The notes beneath the pieces were generated by a model that saw only the letters and a list, made by a program, of their open reading frames with translations, did not search any database and was not told the DNA's origin. Below are positions 1 through 8,480 of a stretch of DNA of 64,000 nt, piece after piece (the first letter of the stretch is position 1; every line of letters starts with the position of its first letter). Made by a program: the position numbers and the translations under genes. Source of the stretch: Streptomyces roseifaciens (GTDB lineage: Bacteria > Actinomycetota > Actinomycetes > Streptomycetales > Streptomycetaceae); contig NZ_LNBE01000004.1 in NCBI RefSeq assembly GCF_001445655.1, forward strand, positions 3,126,218-3,190,217, in the 5' to 3' direction.

Positions 1-648
1 CTCGTCAAGCGCGTCCGCCCGTACATCGCCCCGGTCTACGACTACGCGCTCATGACGGAGCCCCTGAACGCCGAACAGCTCGACGCCGTCGGCTGGAAGG
101 GACGGCAGGGACTGGGGGACGCCGCCAACCACTTCCACTACTTCCGCATCACGCCCGACCACCGCATCCTGTGGGGCGGTTACGACATCGTCTACCACTA
201 CGGAGGCGGCGTCCGGGCGGAATACGACCACCACCCGGCCACGTACCAGAAGCTCGCCGAGCACTTCTTCCGCTGCTTCCCCCAGCTCGAAGGGGTGCGC
301 TTCACCCACACCTGGGGCGGCGCAATCGACACCTGCGCGCGCTTCTCTGCCTTCTTCGGCACGGCGCACGGCGGCAAGGTCGCCTACGCCCTCGGCTACA
401 CGGGTCTGGGCGTCGGTGCCACCCGCTTCGGCGCCGACGTCATGCTCGACCTGCTCTCCGGGGAGCGCACGGAGCGGACCGAGCTGGAGATGGTGCGCAG
501 CAAGCCGCTGCCGTTCCCGCCCGAGCCGGTTCGCTCCATGGGCATCGGCATCACCCAGTGGTCGATGACGAAGGCCGACGAAAACGGCGGCCGCCGCAAC
601 CTGTGGCTCAAGGCCATGGACAAGGTGGGCCTGGGTTTCGACAGCTGA
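1..648 (+). CDS. FAD-dependent oxidoreductase, 3' part (gamma-glutamylpolyamine oxidase-like)
   Basis: The frame is open from base 1, so the gene begins upstream of the window. The visible ~215 residues are the C-terminal half of a DadA/PuuB-type flavin amine oxidase: the substrate-lobe segment leads into HTWGGAIDTCARFSAFF and then the FAD-closing loop ALGYTGLGVGATRFGADVML, where the glycine-rich turn contacts the flavin. Enzymes of this type oxidise a C-N bond in gamma-glutamylputrescine or related amines to an aldehyde. GabT, a PucR regulator and an aldehyde dehydrogenase lie within 9 kb, which fits polyamine or GABA catabolism. The family call is solid; the exact substrate is inferred from context only. 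No terminator hairpin follows; instead copies of the CATGGGGC repeat begin about 30 bp after the stop. Confidence 0.85.
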   Translation, partial: LVKRVRPYIAPVYDYALMTEPLNAEQLDAVGWKGRQGLGDAANHFHYFRITPDHRILWGGYDIVYHYGGGVRAEYDHHPATYQKLAEHFFRCFPQLEGVRFTHTWGGAIDTCARFSAFFGTAHGGKVAYALGYTGLGVGATRFGADVMLDLLSGERTERTELEMVRSKPLPFPPEPVRSMGIGITQWSMTKADENGGRRNLWLKAMDKVGLGFDS

Positions 649-678
649 GGGCGGTCGGGAGCCTCGTGCCTCGTGCCG

Positions 679-746
679 GGCCCCATGCCGCGCTTCGCGC
701 TCCGGGCCCCATGCAGGCGCCGGGCCCCTGCCCCATGCAGGCGCCG
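679..746. repeat. Three direct copies of CCCCATGC repeat
   Basis: GCCCCATGC occurs at 680-688, 706-714 and 730-738, spaced 26 and 24 bp, in the 262 bp between the oxidase gene and the next gene. It is a member of the dispersed CATGGGGC family (this strand shows the reverse complement). The rest of this gap shows no gene. Confidence 0.7.
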
Positions 747-910
747 GCCCCGCCCCCCCCGTGCGCCCTGGGGGCGCACGGGGCGCGCCGCCCTGCGGAC
801 AGTGAATCCTTCACCTCCGGTCGGACCCGGAAACCCGCGTAATGATCCGCACTCCGAGGCCTCTCCACCCGTGAACGCAGGACGAGCGAACACGGAACGG
901 AGGCTCTGTC

Positions 911-1372
911 ATGAGTGACGACGCGGGGAAGCGGAGCGCGGTGGAGTGGCTGGCGACGGCCGCACCCGACCCCGGGACCTGCCGGTGGGAGTGGGAGCGC
1001 AATCCCCTCGGGGTGGCGCTGCTGCCCGCCGGCAGGCTCTGGGACGTTCTCATCCTCCCCAGCGAGCTGGGCCGCCCGACCCTGGAGATCCTGACCCGCT
1101 GCACCGCCCGGGTCGGGCCCGTCCTGGCCGACTTCGGTGATTGCCGCATGGGCTTTTTCGTCCCCCCGGGCACTGCCGCGAGGTGGTTCGCCACGGGTGT
1201 ACGGGCCGCCGGGGCCGGCAGTTGGGTCGTCGTCCCTCACCCGGCGCGGGCGGCTTCGGGCGTCCGCTGGGTGGTGCCGCCCGACGGGGTGGGCACGCTC
1301 ACCGATCCGGCGCTGCTGGAACTGTCGATGCACGAGGCCGCCGCGGACCTGGCCGGCGGACGGGACGGGTGA
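911..1372 (+). CDS. Hypothetical protein, small prim-pol-like family
   Basis: A 153-residue soluble protein starting at ATG 911, ten bases after a purine-rich GGAGGC-type ribosome site. It has no signal peptide or membrane segment. The order of conserved-looking blocks (WDVLILPSELG, ADFGDCRMGFFVPPGTA, GSWVVVPHP, VRWVVPPDG) resembles the short actinobacterial proteins often annotated as related to the bifunctional primase/polymerase N-terminal domain. It lacks an obvious catalytic acidic pair and may be only a relic fold. The last 74 bp overlap the 3' end of the convergent PAP2 gene. Function is unknown; only the fact that it codes is well supported (strong GC3 bias, ribosome site). Confidence 0.7.
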   Translation: MSDDAGKRSAVEWLATAAPDPGTCRWEWERNPLGVALLPAGRLWDVLILPSELGRPTLEILTRCTARVGPVLADFGDCRMGFFVPPGTAARWFATGVRAAGAGSWVVVPHPARAASGVRWVVPPDGVGTLTDPALLELSMHEAAADLAGGRDG

Positions 1373-2339
1373 GGGCCTGTGCCAGCCCCCACAGCAGCAC
1401 GCCGGACAGGCACCACGCGCCCACCACGTCCAGCGGCCAGTGATAGCCGCACCGCACCAGGCCGACCGCGACGCCTGCGTTCAGGAGGACGTACGCCGCT
1501 GCTGCCCACGCGCGTGCGCGCGCGTGCCGGTTGGGGGGCCTCATGCCAGCAGGTTTGGCATGGGGCGGCACGCCGGCAGGGGCGGCGGCATGGGGCAGCG
1601 CACGGGCGGGCTCCGCATGGGGCGGTGTCACGGAGGCACCGGCATGCGGCGGCGTGCGGAACGAGTCGGCACGGGGCGCCAGAAGCAGCAGCACAGCCGC
1701 TCCGTATGCGACGGCGGCGGTGGCCGTATGCCCTGAAGGAAAGAAGCCGTCGTGCGCTCCGGTAGCGGCCATGGCCGGGGGCCCCGTGCGGCCGATCCAG
1801 GACTTCACCGGTACGACGACGGCCGGTACGGCCGCCATGGCGAGGGCCGCCCACAGCGGCGGCAGCCACGGCCTGGGGCCGCGGCGACGCAGCAGCGCGG
1901 ACACGGCCATGGCCACGACCAGCACGGGCACCGCAACCGATGCGTTGCCGAGGTCGGCGAGGAACTGCGCGACTGTGCCGGGGAACGGGGAGTCCGCCAC
2001 CGTACGGCCGAGGTCCTCGTCGAGCGTCCGCATGGGGCCGCGCACCGCGACCTGCCAGGTGACCAGAGCGAAGAGCAGCGCACAGAACGCCGGAAAGAGG
2101 CCGCGCACGAGGCGGGACCGTGCCGGCGGCCCCGGAACAGGGGGGGAGGTTCCGAGGCCGCCGTGAGGACCGGGGTGCCGCGCGCCCCGGGGGGTATGGG
2201 GCGGGCGGCCATCCGATCGGTGAGGATGTCCGGAGCCCAAGGCTCCAGTGGTGTGCGCGAAGGCACGGCCGGGTCGGCACTGGGGAAGTACCGGCTCGGC
2301 TCCGTCCGCAGTCCCCTGCGGACGAGGTGTTTCTCTCAT
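1299..2339 (-). CDS. PAP2-family membrane phosphatase with repeat-derived linker
   Basis: This is an integral membrane phosphatidic-acid phosphatase-type protein. The three signature blocks are present in order: KSWIGRTGP, PSGHT and RCGYHWPLDV (the RxxxxxHxxxD type with catalytic His and Asp), set among hydrophobic helices such as FCALLFALVTWQVAV and VPVLVVAMAV. Such enzymes dephosphorylate lipid phosphates or undecaprenyl diphosphate at the membrane. Between PSGHT and the third motif lies an odd stretch of about 45 residues carrying repeated PPHA/LPHA units; it is encoded by CATGGGGC-family repeats and is not part of the fold. The start is uncertain: the ATG at 2339 lacks a good ribosome site, the frame stays open to 2435, and a GTG at 2108 directly before the first helix is an alternative. 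The gene lies just downstream of gabT on the same strand. Confidence 0.75.
   Translation of the reverse strand: MRETPRPQGTADGAEPVLPQCRPGRAFAHTTGALGSGHPHRSDGRPPHTPRGARHPGPHGGLGTSPPVPGPPARSRLVRGLFPAFCALLFALVTWQVAVRGPMRTLDEDLGRTVADSPFPGTVAQFLADLGNASVAVPVLVVAMAVSALLRRRGPRPWLPPLWAALAMAAVPAVVVPVKSWIGRTGPPAMAATGAHDGFFPSGHTATAAVAYGAAVLLLLAPRADSFRTPPHAGASVTPPHAEPARALPHAAAPAGVPPHAKPAGMRPPNRHARARAWAAAAYVLLNAGVAVGLVRCGYHWPLDVVGAWCLSGVLLWGLAQALTRPVRRPGPRRPRASTVPAAPDR
1543..1660 (-). repeat. CATGGGGC repeats inside PAP2 gene
   Basis: GCATGGGG occurs at 1558, 1588 and 1615, with a GCATGCGG variant at 1642. Spacings are 30, 27 and 27 bp, all multiples of three, and each copy is translated on the minus strand as P-P-H-A or similar. 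The repeats expand a linker without breaking the frame. Confidence 0.7.
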
Positions 2340-2441
2340 CTGCAGAAACCGTACGGCAGGGCGGGCGGTCCGGACAGCCGGATCACCCGTCCACCACCCG
2401 CTCCGCACAGGTTCTTCACCCGCATCCCCCCTCACCGGCGG

Positions 2442-3791
2442 CTACAGGCGGGCGAAAGCGGACTCGATGATGTCCAGGCCCTCGTTGAGCAGGTCCTCGC
2501 CGATCACCAGCGGCGGCAGGAAGCGCAGCACGTTGCCGTACGTGCCGCAGGTGAGCACGAGCAGGCCCTCCGCGTGGCAGGCCTTGGCGAGCGCGCCGGC
2601 GGCCTCCGGGTTGGGGTCCTTGGTGCCGGACTTCACCAGCTCGATCGCGATCATGGCGCCGCGGCCGCGGATGTCGCCGATGATGTCGAACTTCTCCTGC
2701 ATGGCGGAGAGGCGGTCCTTCATGACCTCCTCGATGCGCTTGGCCTTCGCGTTGAGGTCCAGCTCGCGCATGGTCTCGATCGCGCCGAGCGCCGCCGCGC
2801 AGGCCACCGGGTTGCCGCCGTAGGTGCCGCCCAGGCCGCCCGCGTGCGCCGCGTCCATGATCTCGGCGCGGCCGGTGACGGCGGCGAGCGGCAGGCCGCC
2901 CGCGATGCCCTTGGCCGTGGTGATCAGGTCGGGGACGACGCCCTCGTCCTCGCACGCGAACCACTGGCCCGTGCGGCAGAAGCCGGACTGGATCTCGTCC
3001 GCGACGAAGACGATGCCGTTGTCCTTCGCGAACTGCGCGATGCGCGGCAGGAAGCCCTTGGCCGGCTCGATGAAGCCGCCCTCGCCCAGCACCGGCTCGA
3101 TGATGATCGCGGCGATGTTGTCGGCGCCGACCTGCTTGGTCATGGCGTCGATGGCCTGGGCCGCGGCCTCCTCGGCGCAGTTCTCCGGGCCGGTGGGCCA
3201 GCGGTAGCCGTAGGCCACCGGCACGCGGTAGACCTCGGGGGCGAACGGGCCGAAGCCGTGCTTGTACGGCATGTTCTTGGCGGTGAGCGCCATCGTCAGG
3301 TTCGTACGGCCGTGGTAGCCGTGGTCGAAGACGACGACGGCCTGGCGCTTGGTGTGCGCGCGGGCGATCTTCACCGCGTTCTCCACGGCCTCGGCGCCCG
3401 AGTTGAACAGCGCGGACTTCTTGGCGTGGTCACCCGGCGTCAGCTCGGCGAGCTTCTCGCAGACCTCCACGTAGCCCTCGTAGGGCGTCACCATGAAACA
3501 GGTGTGGGTGAAGTCGGCGAGCTGCGCGGCGGCGCGGCGCACCACGGCCTCGGCGGAGTTGCCGACCGAGGTCACGGCGATGCCGGAGCCGAAGTCGATC
3601 AGGGAGTTGCCGTCCACGTCCTCGATCACGCCACCGCCGGCGCGCTTGGTGAACACCGGCAGCGTCAGGCCAACGCCACCCGCGACCGCGGCGTTCTTCC
3701 GGGCCAGCAGCTCCTGCGACTTCGGGCCGGGGATCGCGGTGACGATGCGGCGCTCCTGGGGGAGGGCCGGGCCTCCGGTCAGTTCGGTCAT
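2442..3791 (-). CDS. gabT: 4-aminobutyrate aminotransferase
   Basis: A class-III PLP aminotransferase of 449 residues, normal for GabT. The PLP-binding lysine is K294 in TTAKGIAGG; the ring-nitrogen aspartate is D265 in VADEIQSGFCRTGQ; the phosphate-binding SGAEAVE lies near residue 131 and the substrate-side HGYHGRT near 157. It transfers the amino group of GABA (or 5-aminovalerate) to 2-oxoglutarate, giving succinate semialdehyde. Start ATG 3791 is preceded by TGGAG. The adjacent polyamine oxidase, PucR regulator and aldehyde dehydrogenase suggest a polyamine-to-succinate route. The 283-bp gap to the divergent ATPase gene should hold the promoters. Confidence 0.95.
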   Translation of the reverse strand: MTELTGGPALPQERRIVTAIPGPKSQELLARKNAAVAGGVGLTLPVFTKRAGGGVIEDVDGNSLIDFGSGIAVTSVGNSAEAVVRRAAAQLADFTHTCFMVTPYEGYVEVCEKLAELTPGDHAKKSALFNSGAEAVENAVKIARAHTKRQAVVVFDHGYHGRTNLTMALTAKNMPYKHGFGPFAPEVYRVPVAYGYRWPTGPENCAEEAAAQAIDAMTKQVGADNIAAIIIEPVLGEGGFIEPAKGFLPRIAQFAKDNGIVFVADEIQSGFCRTGQWFACEDEGVVPDLITTAKGIAGGLPLAAVTGRAEIMDAAHAGGLGGTYGGNPVACAAALGAIETMRELDLNAKAKRIEEVMKDRLSAMQEKFDIIGDIRGRGAMIAIELVKSGTKDPNPEAAGALAKACHAEGLLVLTCGTYGNVLRFLPPLVIGEDLLNEGLDIIESAFARL

Positions 3792-3900
3792 GAGGTGCTC
3801 CAGGGGGAGAGAACGGGCTTCGATCGGACTTTTAGTCGCAGGCTAGGGGCGGGAGCGGGGGTCGGGCATGTTCCGTTCGGGAGCAGTGGGCGCGTCGCGT

Positions 3901-3915
3901 TGTCCGTACCGGACA
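3901..3915. promoter_or_regulatory. Candidate operator (inverted repeat) upstream of gabT
   Basis: TGTCCG-TAC-CGGACA is an inverted repeat with 6-bp arms and a 3-bp spacer, about 110 bp upstream of the gabT start and 160 bp upstream of the divergent gene. No other strong signal is visible in this 283-bp divergent gap except a weak TAGATT near 4006. A regulator such as the nearby PucR protein is possible; this is inference. Confidence 0.3.
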
Positions 3916-4074
3916 TGGCGGCGGGTGACAGGGCCGTCAGCACGTTTCCCGGGTGATCATGCGCGCGGCATGGCCGGGGACGCTGAACTCGCCACGGCCG
4001 ACCACTAGATTGAGCGACGGCGCGCACTCAGACGAGAAAGCCAGAAGTCGGCCGGCGGGGGGCGAGGGGCAGCG

Positions 4075-6333
4075 ATGGAGCACGAGGGCACGTACGACGC
4101 ACCGGGCGCACGGGGCCGGCTGCCCGGGGCGGCCGGCCCGCCGCAAGCCCGGGCTGCCGGCGCCGGGCCCTGGCCCCGGCAGCCGGCAGGCCCCCCCGTA
4201 CCTCCGCCCATGCCCCGTGCGGCCCCCGTGGCGCCCCATGCGGCGCCCCCCGCCATGCCTGCGGAGGCCCCGCCCCCGCCCCGTGCGGTGCCGCCGCAGC
4301 CCGGAAGGGCACCCGGGGCGGCTCCGCAGGGTCGGTCCCCGTTCCTCACCTGGCTCCGCACGCCCCGTGTCGCCGCGGGCCCCGGCATCTGGGCGTACGG
4401 CTACCGCCCCAAGCCTCCGGAGGAACCGGACCGCATCCCGGGCCGGCAGCTCCTCAGCGGGGCGGTCATCGCCCTCCTGTGCGGCTGGCTGCTGGGGTCG
4501 CTGCTGTGGAACGGCTACCTCGGCTTCTACTGGCTGTGGCCGCTGACCGTCCTGACCCCCGACTCGTGGCACAGGGGCATGGCGGCGGTGTGGACCGTCT
4601 ACACCTATTACGCCGTCTGCCTGGGCGTGCTCGTCTACGTCTTCGGCCGCCTGGGGCGCTGGCCCCAGGTCTGGCGGCGGTACTTCGCGCCGCTGCTGGC
4701 GAGGCTGTGGGACGACGGCGGAGCCCTTCCGGCCGCCGTGGGAGGCGGCCCCCGCCAGGACCCGGCCGACTGGCCCCAGCTGCGCGCCGCGGGCGCGCAC
4801 GAGGCGGCGGAAAGGCTTGCCGCGGAGGCGCAGGCCGGGCTGATGAACGACGTCGACCACGCCCGTATCGAGCGGGCCTGGCAGACCGTACGCGTGCAGC
4901 CGGGACGGCTCGCCGCGTTCACGGAAACCGTTCTGCGGCACGGGGCGGCCGCCTGCGCCCACCCGTCCGGTGCGCGCGATCTGCCCGTACGCGCCGCGCG
5001 CCACGACCTCGTCACCCGGCAGGTGCGCATCGGCACCGCCGTGGACGACGAGCGCAACCCGTACGTGCACCGGGGCGCCGGATTCGCCCTCGACCCCCGC
5101 CTGCTCGGTACGTCCCTGCTCGCGGTCGGCCCGCCCGGCAGCGGCAAGACCGACCGGCTCATCCGCCCCGTGCTGGAGTCGCTGTGCCTGCAAGCGCTCG
5201 CCGGCCGGGCGGCCGTCGTCGCGGTCGGCGCGGCGGGGGCGGGCCTGGCGCCCGACGAGGCCTTCGACGTCGTGGTGCGTATCGGCCGACCGGACTCCGC
5301 GTACGACCTCGACCTCTACGGCGGCACCGACGACCCCGACGAGGCCGCCGCCGTGCTCGCCGAGGGCCTCGTGGGCGACCTCACCGCCATGCTGCCGGGC
5401 GAGGGGGTCCGCCGGGCCGCAACCGTGCTGGCCCAGATCCTCGGCCCCTACCGGGCCGCTCACGGCCGCTTCCCGTCCGTCCCCGAACTGCGCGAGCTCC
5501 TGGACGGCTCGCCCGCCGCCGTGGCCTCCCTGCGCGCCGCCCTGACGGACGCGGGGCATGAGGCCCTCATCCGCGAGCTCGACGCACGGGAGCGGCAGGC
5601 GCACCGCCCCGGCGACGCCGGCCCCATGCTCGCCGACCGCCTCGCGCTGCTCGACCGCCCCGCCTTCGCCCGCTTCTTCGACACCACCGACCCTTCGCGC
5701 ACCTTCTCCCTGCGCGCCCTGGAGCACCCCCTGCGCGTCCGGATCGACCTGCCCGAGCGCGGGCACGCCGAGGCGTCACGGATGCTGGCCCGGCTCGTCC
5801 TCGCCCAGTTCACGGAGTGCGCGGTCGCGCGGGGCGACCGCTCCCTCTTCGCGTGTCTCGTCCTCGACGACGCCACCCACACCGTCACCTCCGAGGCCGT
5901 ACGGGGCCTGGCGCGGCTCCGCTCGGCCAATGCGGGAGCGCTGCTCACCCTCCGTACGCTCGACGACGTACCCGACTCCCTGCGCAGCGCGCTGCTGGGC
6001 TCCGTCGGCTGCCGCATGGCGTTCTCCGGCGTCACCACCTGGGACGGTGCGCGCTTCGCGGAGGTGTGGGGCAAGGAGTGGGTGGAGACCCGCGATGTCA
6101 CCGACCGTCAGGTCATCGCCCACGAGCCGCTGACCCGCGTCACGCATGTGGTGCGCAGGCTGGTCACGGGGCGGGCGGTGACCGCGCAGTCGGTGACGGT
6201 GCGCAAGGTGGAGCGGGAGCGCTGGTCCGCCTCCGAGCTGGCGCACGCAGTGCCGGCGGGGCATGCGGTGCTGTCCGTGACCTCCGTGCGGGGGAACAGC
6301 GCGCCGCCGGTGCTCGTCGATCTGCAGCGGTGA
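4075..6333 (+). CDS. Membrane-anchored VirD4/TraG-like ATP-binding protein
   Basis: A 752-residue protein. Residues 1-100 are proline/alanine-rich and probably disordered. Two transmembrane helices follow (about 125-155, AVIALLCGWLLGSLL, and 175-195, YYAVCLGVLVYVFG), then a cytosolic P-loop domain. Walker A is GPPGSGKTDRL near residue 353; a Walker-B-like segment FACLVLDDATHT is near 590, followed by a long helical tail with ATTWDGARFAEVWGKEWV-like character. This architecture matches conjugative coupling-type ATPases (VirD4/TraG), but no relaxase, pilus or transfer genes are nearby, so it is probably a chromosomal housekeeping relative with unknown cargo. It starts at ATG 4075 after GAGGGGCAGCG. 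It may be co-transcribed with the PucR gene 100 bp downstream. Confidence 0.7.
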   Translation: MEHEGTYDAPGARGRLPGAAGPPQARAAGAGPWPRQPAGPPVPPPMPRAAPVAPHAAPPAMPAEAPPPPRAVPPQPGRAPGAAPQGRSPFLTWLRTPRVAAGPGIWAYGYRPKPPEEPDRIPGRQLLSGAVIALLCGWLLGSLLWNGYLGFYWLWPLTVLTPDSWHRGMAAVWTVYTYYAVCLGVLVYVFGRLGRWPQVWRRYFAPLLARLWDDGGALPAAVGGGPRQDPADWPQLRAAGAHEAAERLAAEAQAGLMNDVDHARIERAWQTVRVQPGRLAAFTETVLRHGAAACAHPSGARDLPVRAARHDLVTRQVRIGTAVDDERNPYVHRGAGFALDPRLLGTSLLAVGPPGSGKTDRLIRPVLESLCLQALAGRAAVVAVGAAGAGLAPDEAFDVVVRIGRPDSAYDLDLYGGTDDPDEAAAVLAEGLVGDLTAMLPGEGVRRAATVLAQILGPYRAAHGRFPSVPELRELLDGSPAAVASLRAALTDAGHEALIRELDARERQAHRPGDAGPMLADRLALLDRPAFARFFDTTDPSRTFSLRALEHPLRVRIDLPERGHAEASRMLARLVLAQFTECAVARGDRSLFACLVLDDATHTVTSEAVRGLARLRSANAGALLTLRTLDDVPDSLRSALLGSVGCRMAFSGVTTWDGARFAEVWGKEWVETRDVTDRQVIAHEPLTRVTHVVRRLVTGRAVTAQSVTVRKVERERWSASELAHAVPAGHAVLSVTSVRGNSAPPVLVDLQR

Positions 6334-6433
6334 ACCGGTTCGTGTTACCGGTGATTGCTCCACTGAGGCAGAATCGGTCGCAGATGTTCATACGCGACGG
6401 CACTTTTGCCACGACGCCCCTCCCGAAGGTGCC

Positions 6434-8089
6434 ATGCCCCTCACGCTCGCCTCACTCGTCCACCACTCCGCGCTGAAACTCACCGTCCTCGCGGGGGAGG
6501 ACCGGCTGGACAGGCCCGTCCGCTGGGCACACGTCAGCGAGCTGGCCGACCCCGTGCCGTGGATGGACGGCGGCGAGCTGCTGCTGATCACCGCGCTGAA
6601 GATCGACGCGGAGGATCCCGAGGCCATGCGGCAGTACGTCCGCCGCCTCGTGCGCGCAGGCGTCGTCGGCCTAGGCTTCGCGGTCGGCGTCAACTACGAG
6701 CGTGTGCCGGAGCCCCTGGTCGACGCCGCGAGGGGCGAGGGCCTGCCGCTGCTGGAGGTGCCTCGCCGTACGCCCTTCATCGCCATCACGAAGGCGGTGT
6801 CCGCAGCCATCGCGGCCGACCAGTACCGCGCGGTGACGGCCGGATTCGAGGCCCAGCGTGAACTGACCCGCGCCGCCTTGGGCCCGGACGGGCCGGCGGC
6901 CCTCGTCGCCCGGCTGGCCGCGCACCTGGACGGCTGGGCGGCGCTGTACGACGCCTCGGGTTCCGTCGTCGCGGCAGCGCCCGAATGGGCTGCGCGCCGG
7001 GCCGCGCGCCTCGGAGCGGACGTCGAGCGGCTGCGGGAGCGCCCCGCGCCCGCCACCGCAGTCGTGGGCACGGATCCCGCCGAGGAGGGAGCCGACCGCG
7101 TCGAGCTGCAGTCCCTCGGCTCCGGGCGGCGCGCACGGGGGGTCCTCGCCGTCGGCACGGGTGCGCCCCTGGGGACCGCCGAGCGCTACGCCGTGCACTC
7201 CGCCATCGCTCTGCTCACCCTCACCACCGAGCGCTCCCGGGCCCTGCAGGAGGCGGAGCAGCGACTGGGCGCGGCGCTGCTGCGCATGCTCCTCGCCGGC
7301 GAACCCGACCATGCGCGGGCCGTGGCAGGGGATCTCTACGGAAGCCTGCTGGACGCTCCGTTCCGGGTGATCGTCGCGGAGGCGGTGGAGGTGCCCGCCG
7401 ACGCCGACAGCGTCGGGCCTGAGGGGGAGGGCGAGCCCCCCGTGGAGCCGCTGGCCGTACTCGCGGACACCCTGGAGACCGCTGCGGGCCGGGTGGCGGA
7501 GCCGCTGCTGGTCGTCCCGGACGGCGACCGGCTCGTCGTCCTCGCACCCGACGGAGGGGCGGTCGCCGCGGCATGCGGGGAACACGCCCGCGCCATAGAA
7601 GCCCGCCGCGGAACGAAGGCGCGGCCTCGGGACCGCAGCGCTGCCGCCCCCGCCTGCGACCTCGTCATCGGCCTGTCCGCCCCCGCGGGGCCCATCGCGG
7701 CCGCGGCGGCCTTCCGCCAGGCGGAGCAGGCCCTGTCCGTCGCACGCCGCCGCGGCAGGGTCCTCGTGGAGCACGAAGAGGTCGCCGCCGGCTCGGTGCT
7801 GCCACTCCTCGCGGACGACGCGGTACGTGCCTTTGCGGACGGCATGCTGCGGGCCCTCCGGGAGCACGACGCGACCGGCCGCGGCGACCTCGTCGCCTCC
7901 CTGCGCGCCTGGCTCTCCCGCCACGGCCAGTGGGACGCGGCGGCGGCGGACCTCGGCGTCCACCGCCACACGCTGCGCTACCGCATGCGGCGGGTCGAAG
8001 AGATCCTGGGCCGCTCCCTCGACGACCCCGACGTCCGTATGGAGCTGTGGCTGGCCCTGAAGGCGACAGCGGCCTCGGGGCAGGAGTAG
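6434..8089 (+). CDS. PucR-family transcriptional regulator
   Basis: A 551-residue regulator. Residues 1-125 form the PurC-like sensing domain (LTLASLVHHSALKLTVLAG, then WAHVSELADPVPWMDGGELLLIT). The middle holds the GGDEF-like spacer of the family, and the C-terminus (about 480-545) is the PucR helix-turn-helix: SLRAWLSRHGQWDAAAADLG followed by VHRHTLRYRMRRVEEILGR. PucR proteins sense purines, GABA or other nitrogen compounds and regulate nearby catabolic genes. Its place between gabT and the aldehyde dehydrogenase makes control of GABA/polyamine degradation likely, but the ligand is unknown. Start ATG 6434 follows a GAAGG ribosome site. Confidence 0.88.
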   Translation: MPLTLASLVHHSALKLTVLAGEDRLDRPVRWAHVSELADPVPWMDGGELLLITALKIDAEDPEAMRQYVRRLVRAGVVGLGFAVGVNYERVPEPLVDAARGEGLPLLEVPRRTPFIAITKAVSAAIAADQYRAVTAGFEAQRELTRAALGPDGPAALVARLAAHLDGWAALYDASGSVVAAAPEWAARRAARLGADVERLRERPAPATAVVGTDPAEEGADRVELQSLGSGRRARGVLAVGTGAPLGTAERYAVHSAIALLTLTTERSRALQEAEQRLGAALLRMLLAGEPDHARAVAGDLYGSLLDAPFRVIVAEAVEVPADADSVGPEGEGEPPVEPLAVLADTLETAAGRVAEPLLVVPDGDRLVVLAPDGGAVAAACGEHARAIEARRGTKARPRDRSAAAPACDLVIGLSAPAGPIAAAAAFRQAEQALSVARRRGRVLVEHEEVAAGSVLPLLADDAVRAFADGMLRALREHDATGRGDLVASLRAWLSRHGQWDAAAADLGVHRHTLRYRMRRVEEILGRSLDDPDVRMELWLALKATAASGQE

Positions 8090-8171
8090 AGCCCTGGGGC
8101 ACCGGAAAGCCGGAAGGGGCGCCCTGTAAGCCCGAGGAGGCTCAAGGGTCCGCGGTCCGGCTCGGGGGAGG

Positions 8172-8294
8172 GCCGCATGGGGCCGCGGCCGGTCTCCCCG
8201 GCACGGCGCCGTGCCGGGGGCGAGCGCGTGGTGGCATGGGGCCCGTGCGGGTGGCGCCGGTGGCGCGCCCCATGCGCGCCGCATGGGGCGCGCC
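8172..8294. repeat. CATGGGGC repeats including a 14-bp inverted pair
   Basis: Copies lie at 8175-8182 and 8234-8241, followed by an inverted pair at 8262-8275 and 8281-8294. The two arms GGCGCGCCCCATGC and GCATGGGGCGCGCC are perfect complements around a 5-bp loop, giving a 14-bp stem. This occupies most of the 391-bp gap between the PucR gene and the aldehyde dehydrogenase gene. The hairpin has no T-tract, so a terminator role is possible but not typical. Confidence 0.75.
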
Positions 8295-8480
8295 ACCGCC
8301 GGCCTCATGCCGTCGCGAAGGCCCGCAAGCCCTGAGCTCTGCAGGCGCACGAGGCGCCGCCACTCCGCCATTGCGGTGCCCCCCGCACCGGTACTGCTCC
8401 ACCGCGGACAATCGGCGCCCGGCCGCCCCGCACCTACCGTGGGGGAGCAATATCCACACCACTTGGGAAGGGCCGGGATT

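Noticed and set aside
1752..3956. A 734-codon open frame opposite gabT and PAP2
   Set aside because: gabT has an unambiguous active site on the other strand. The frame is compositional.
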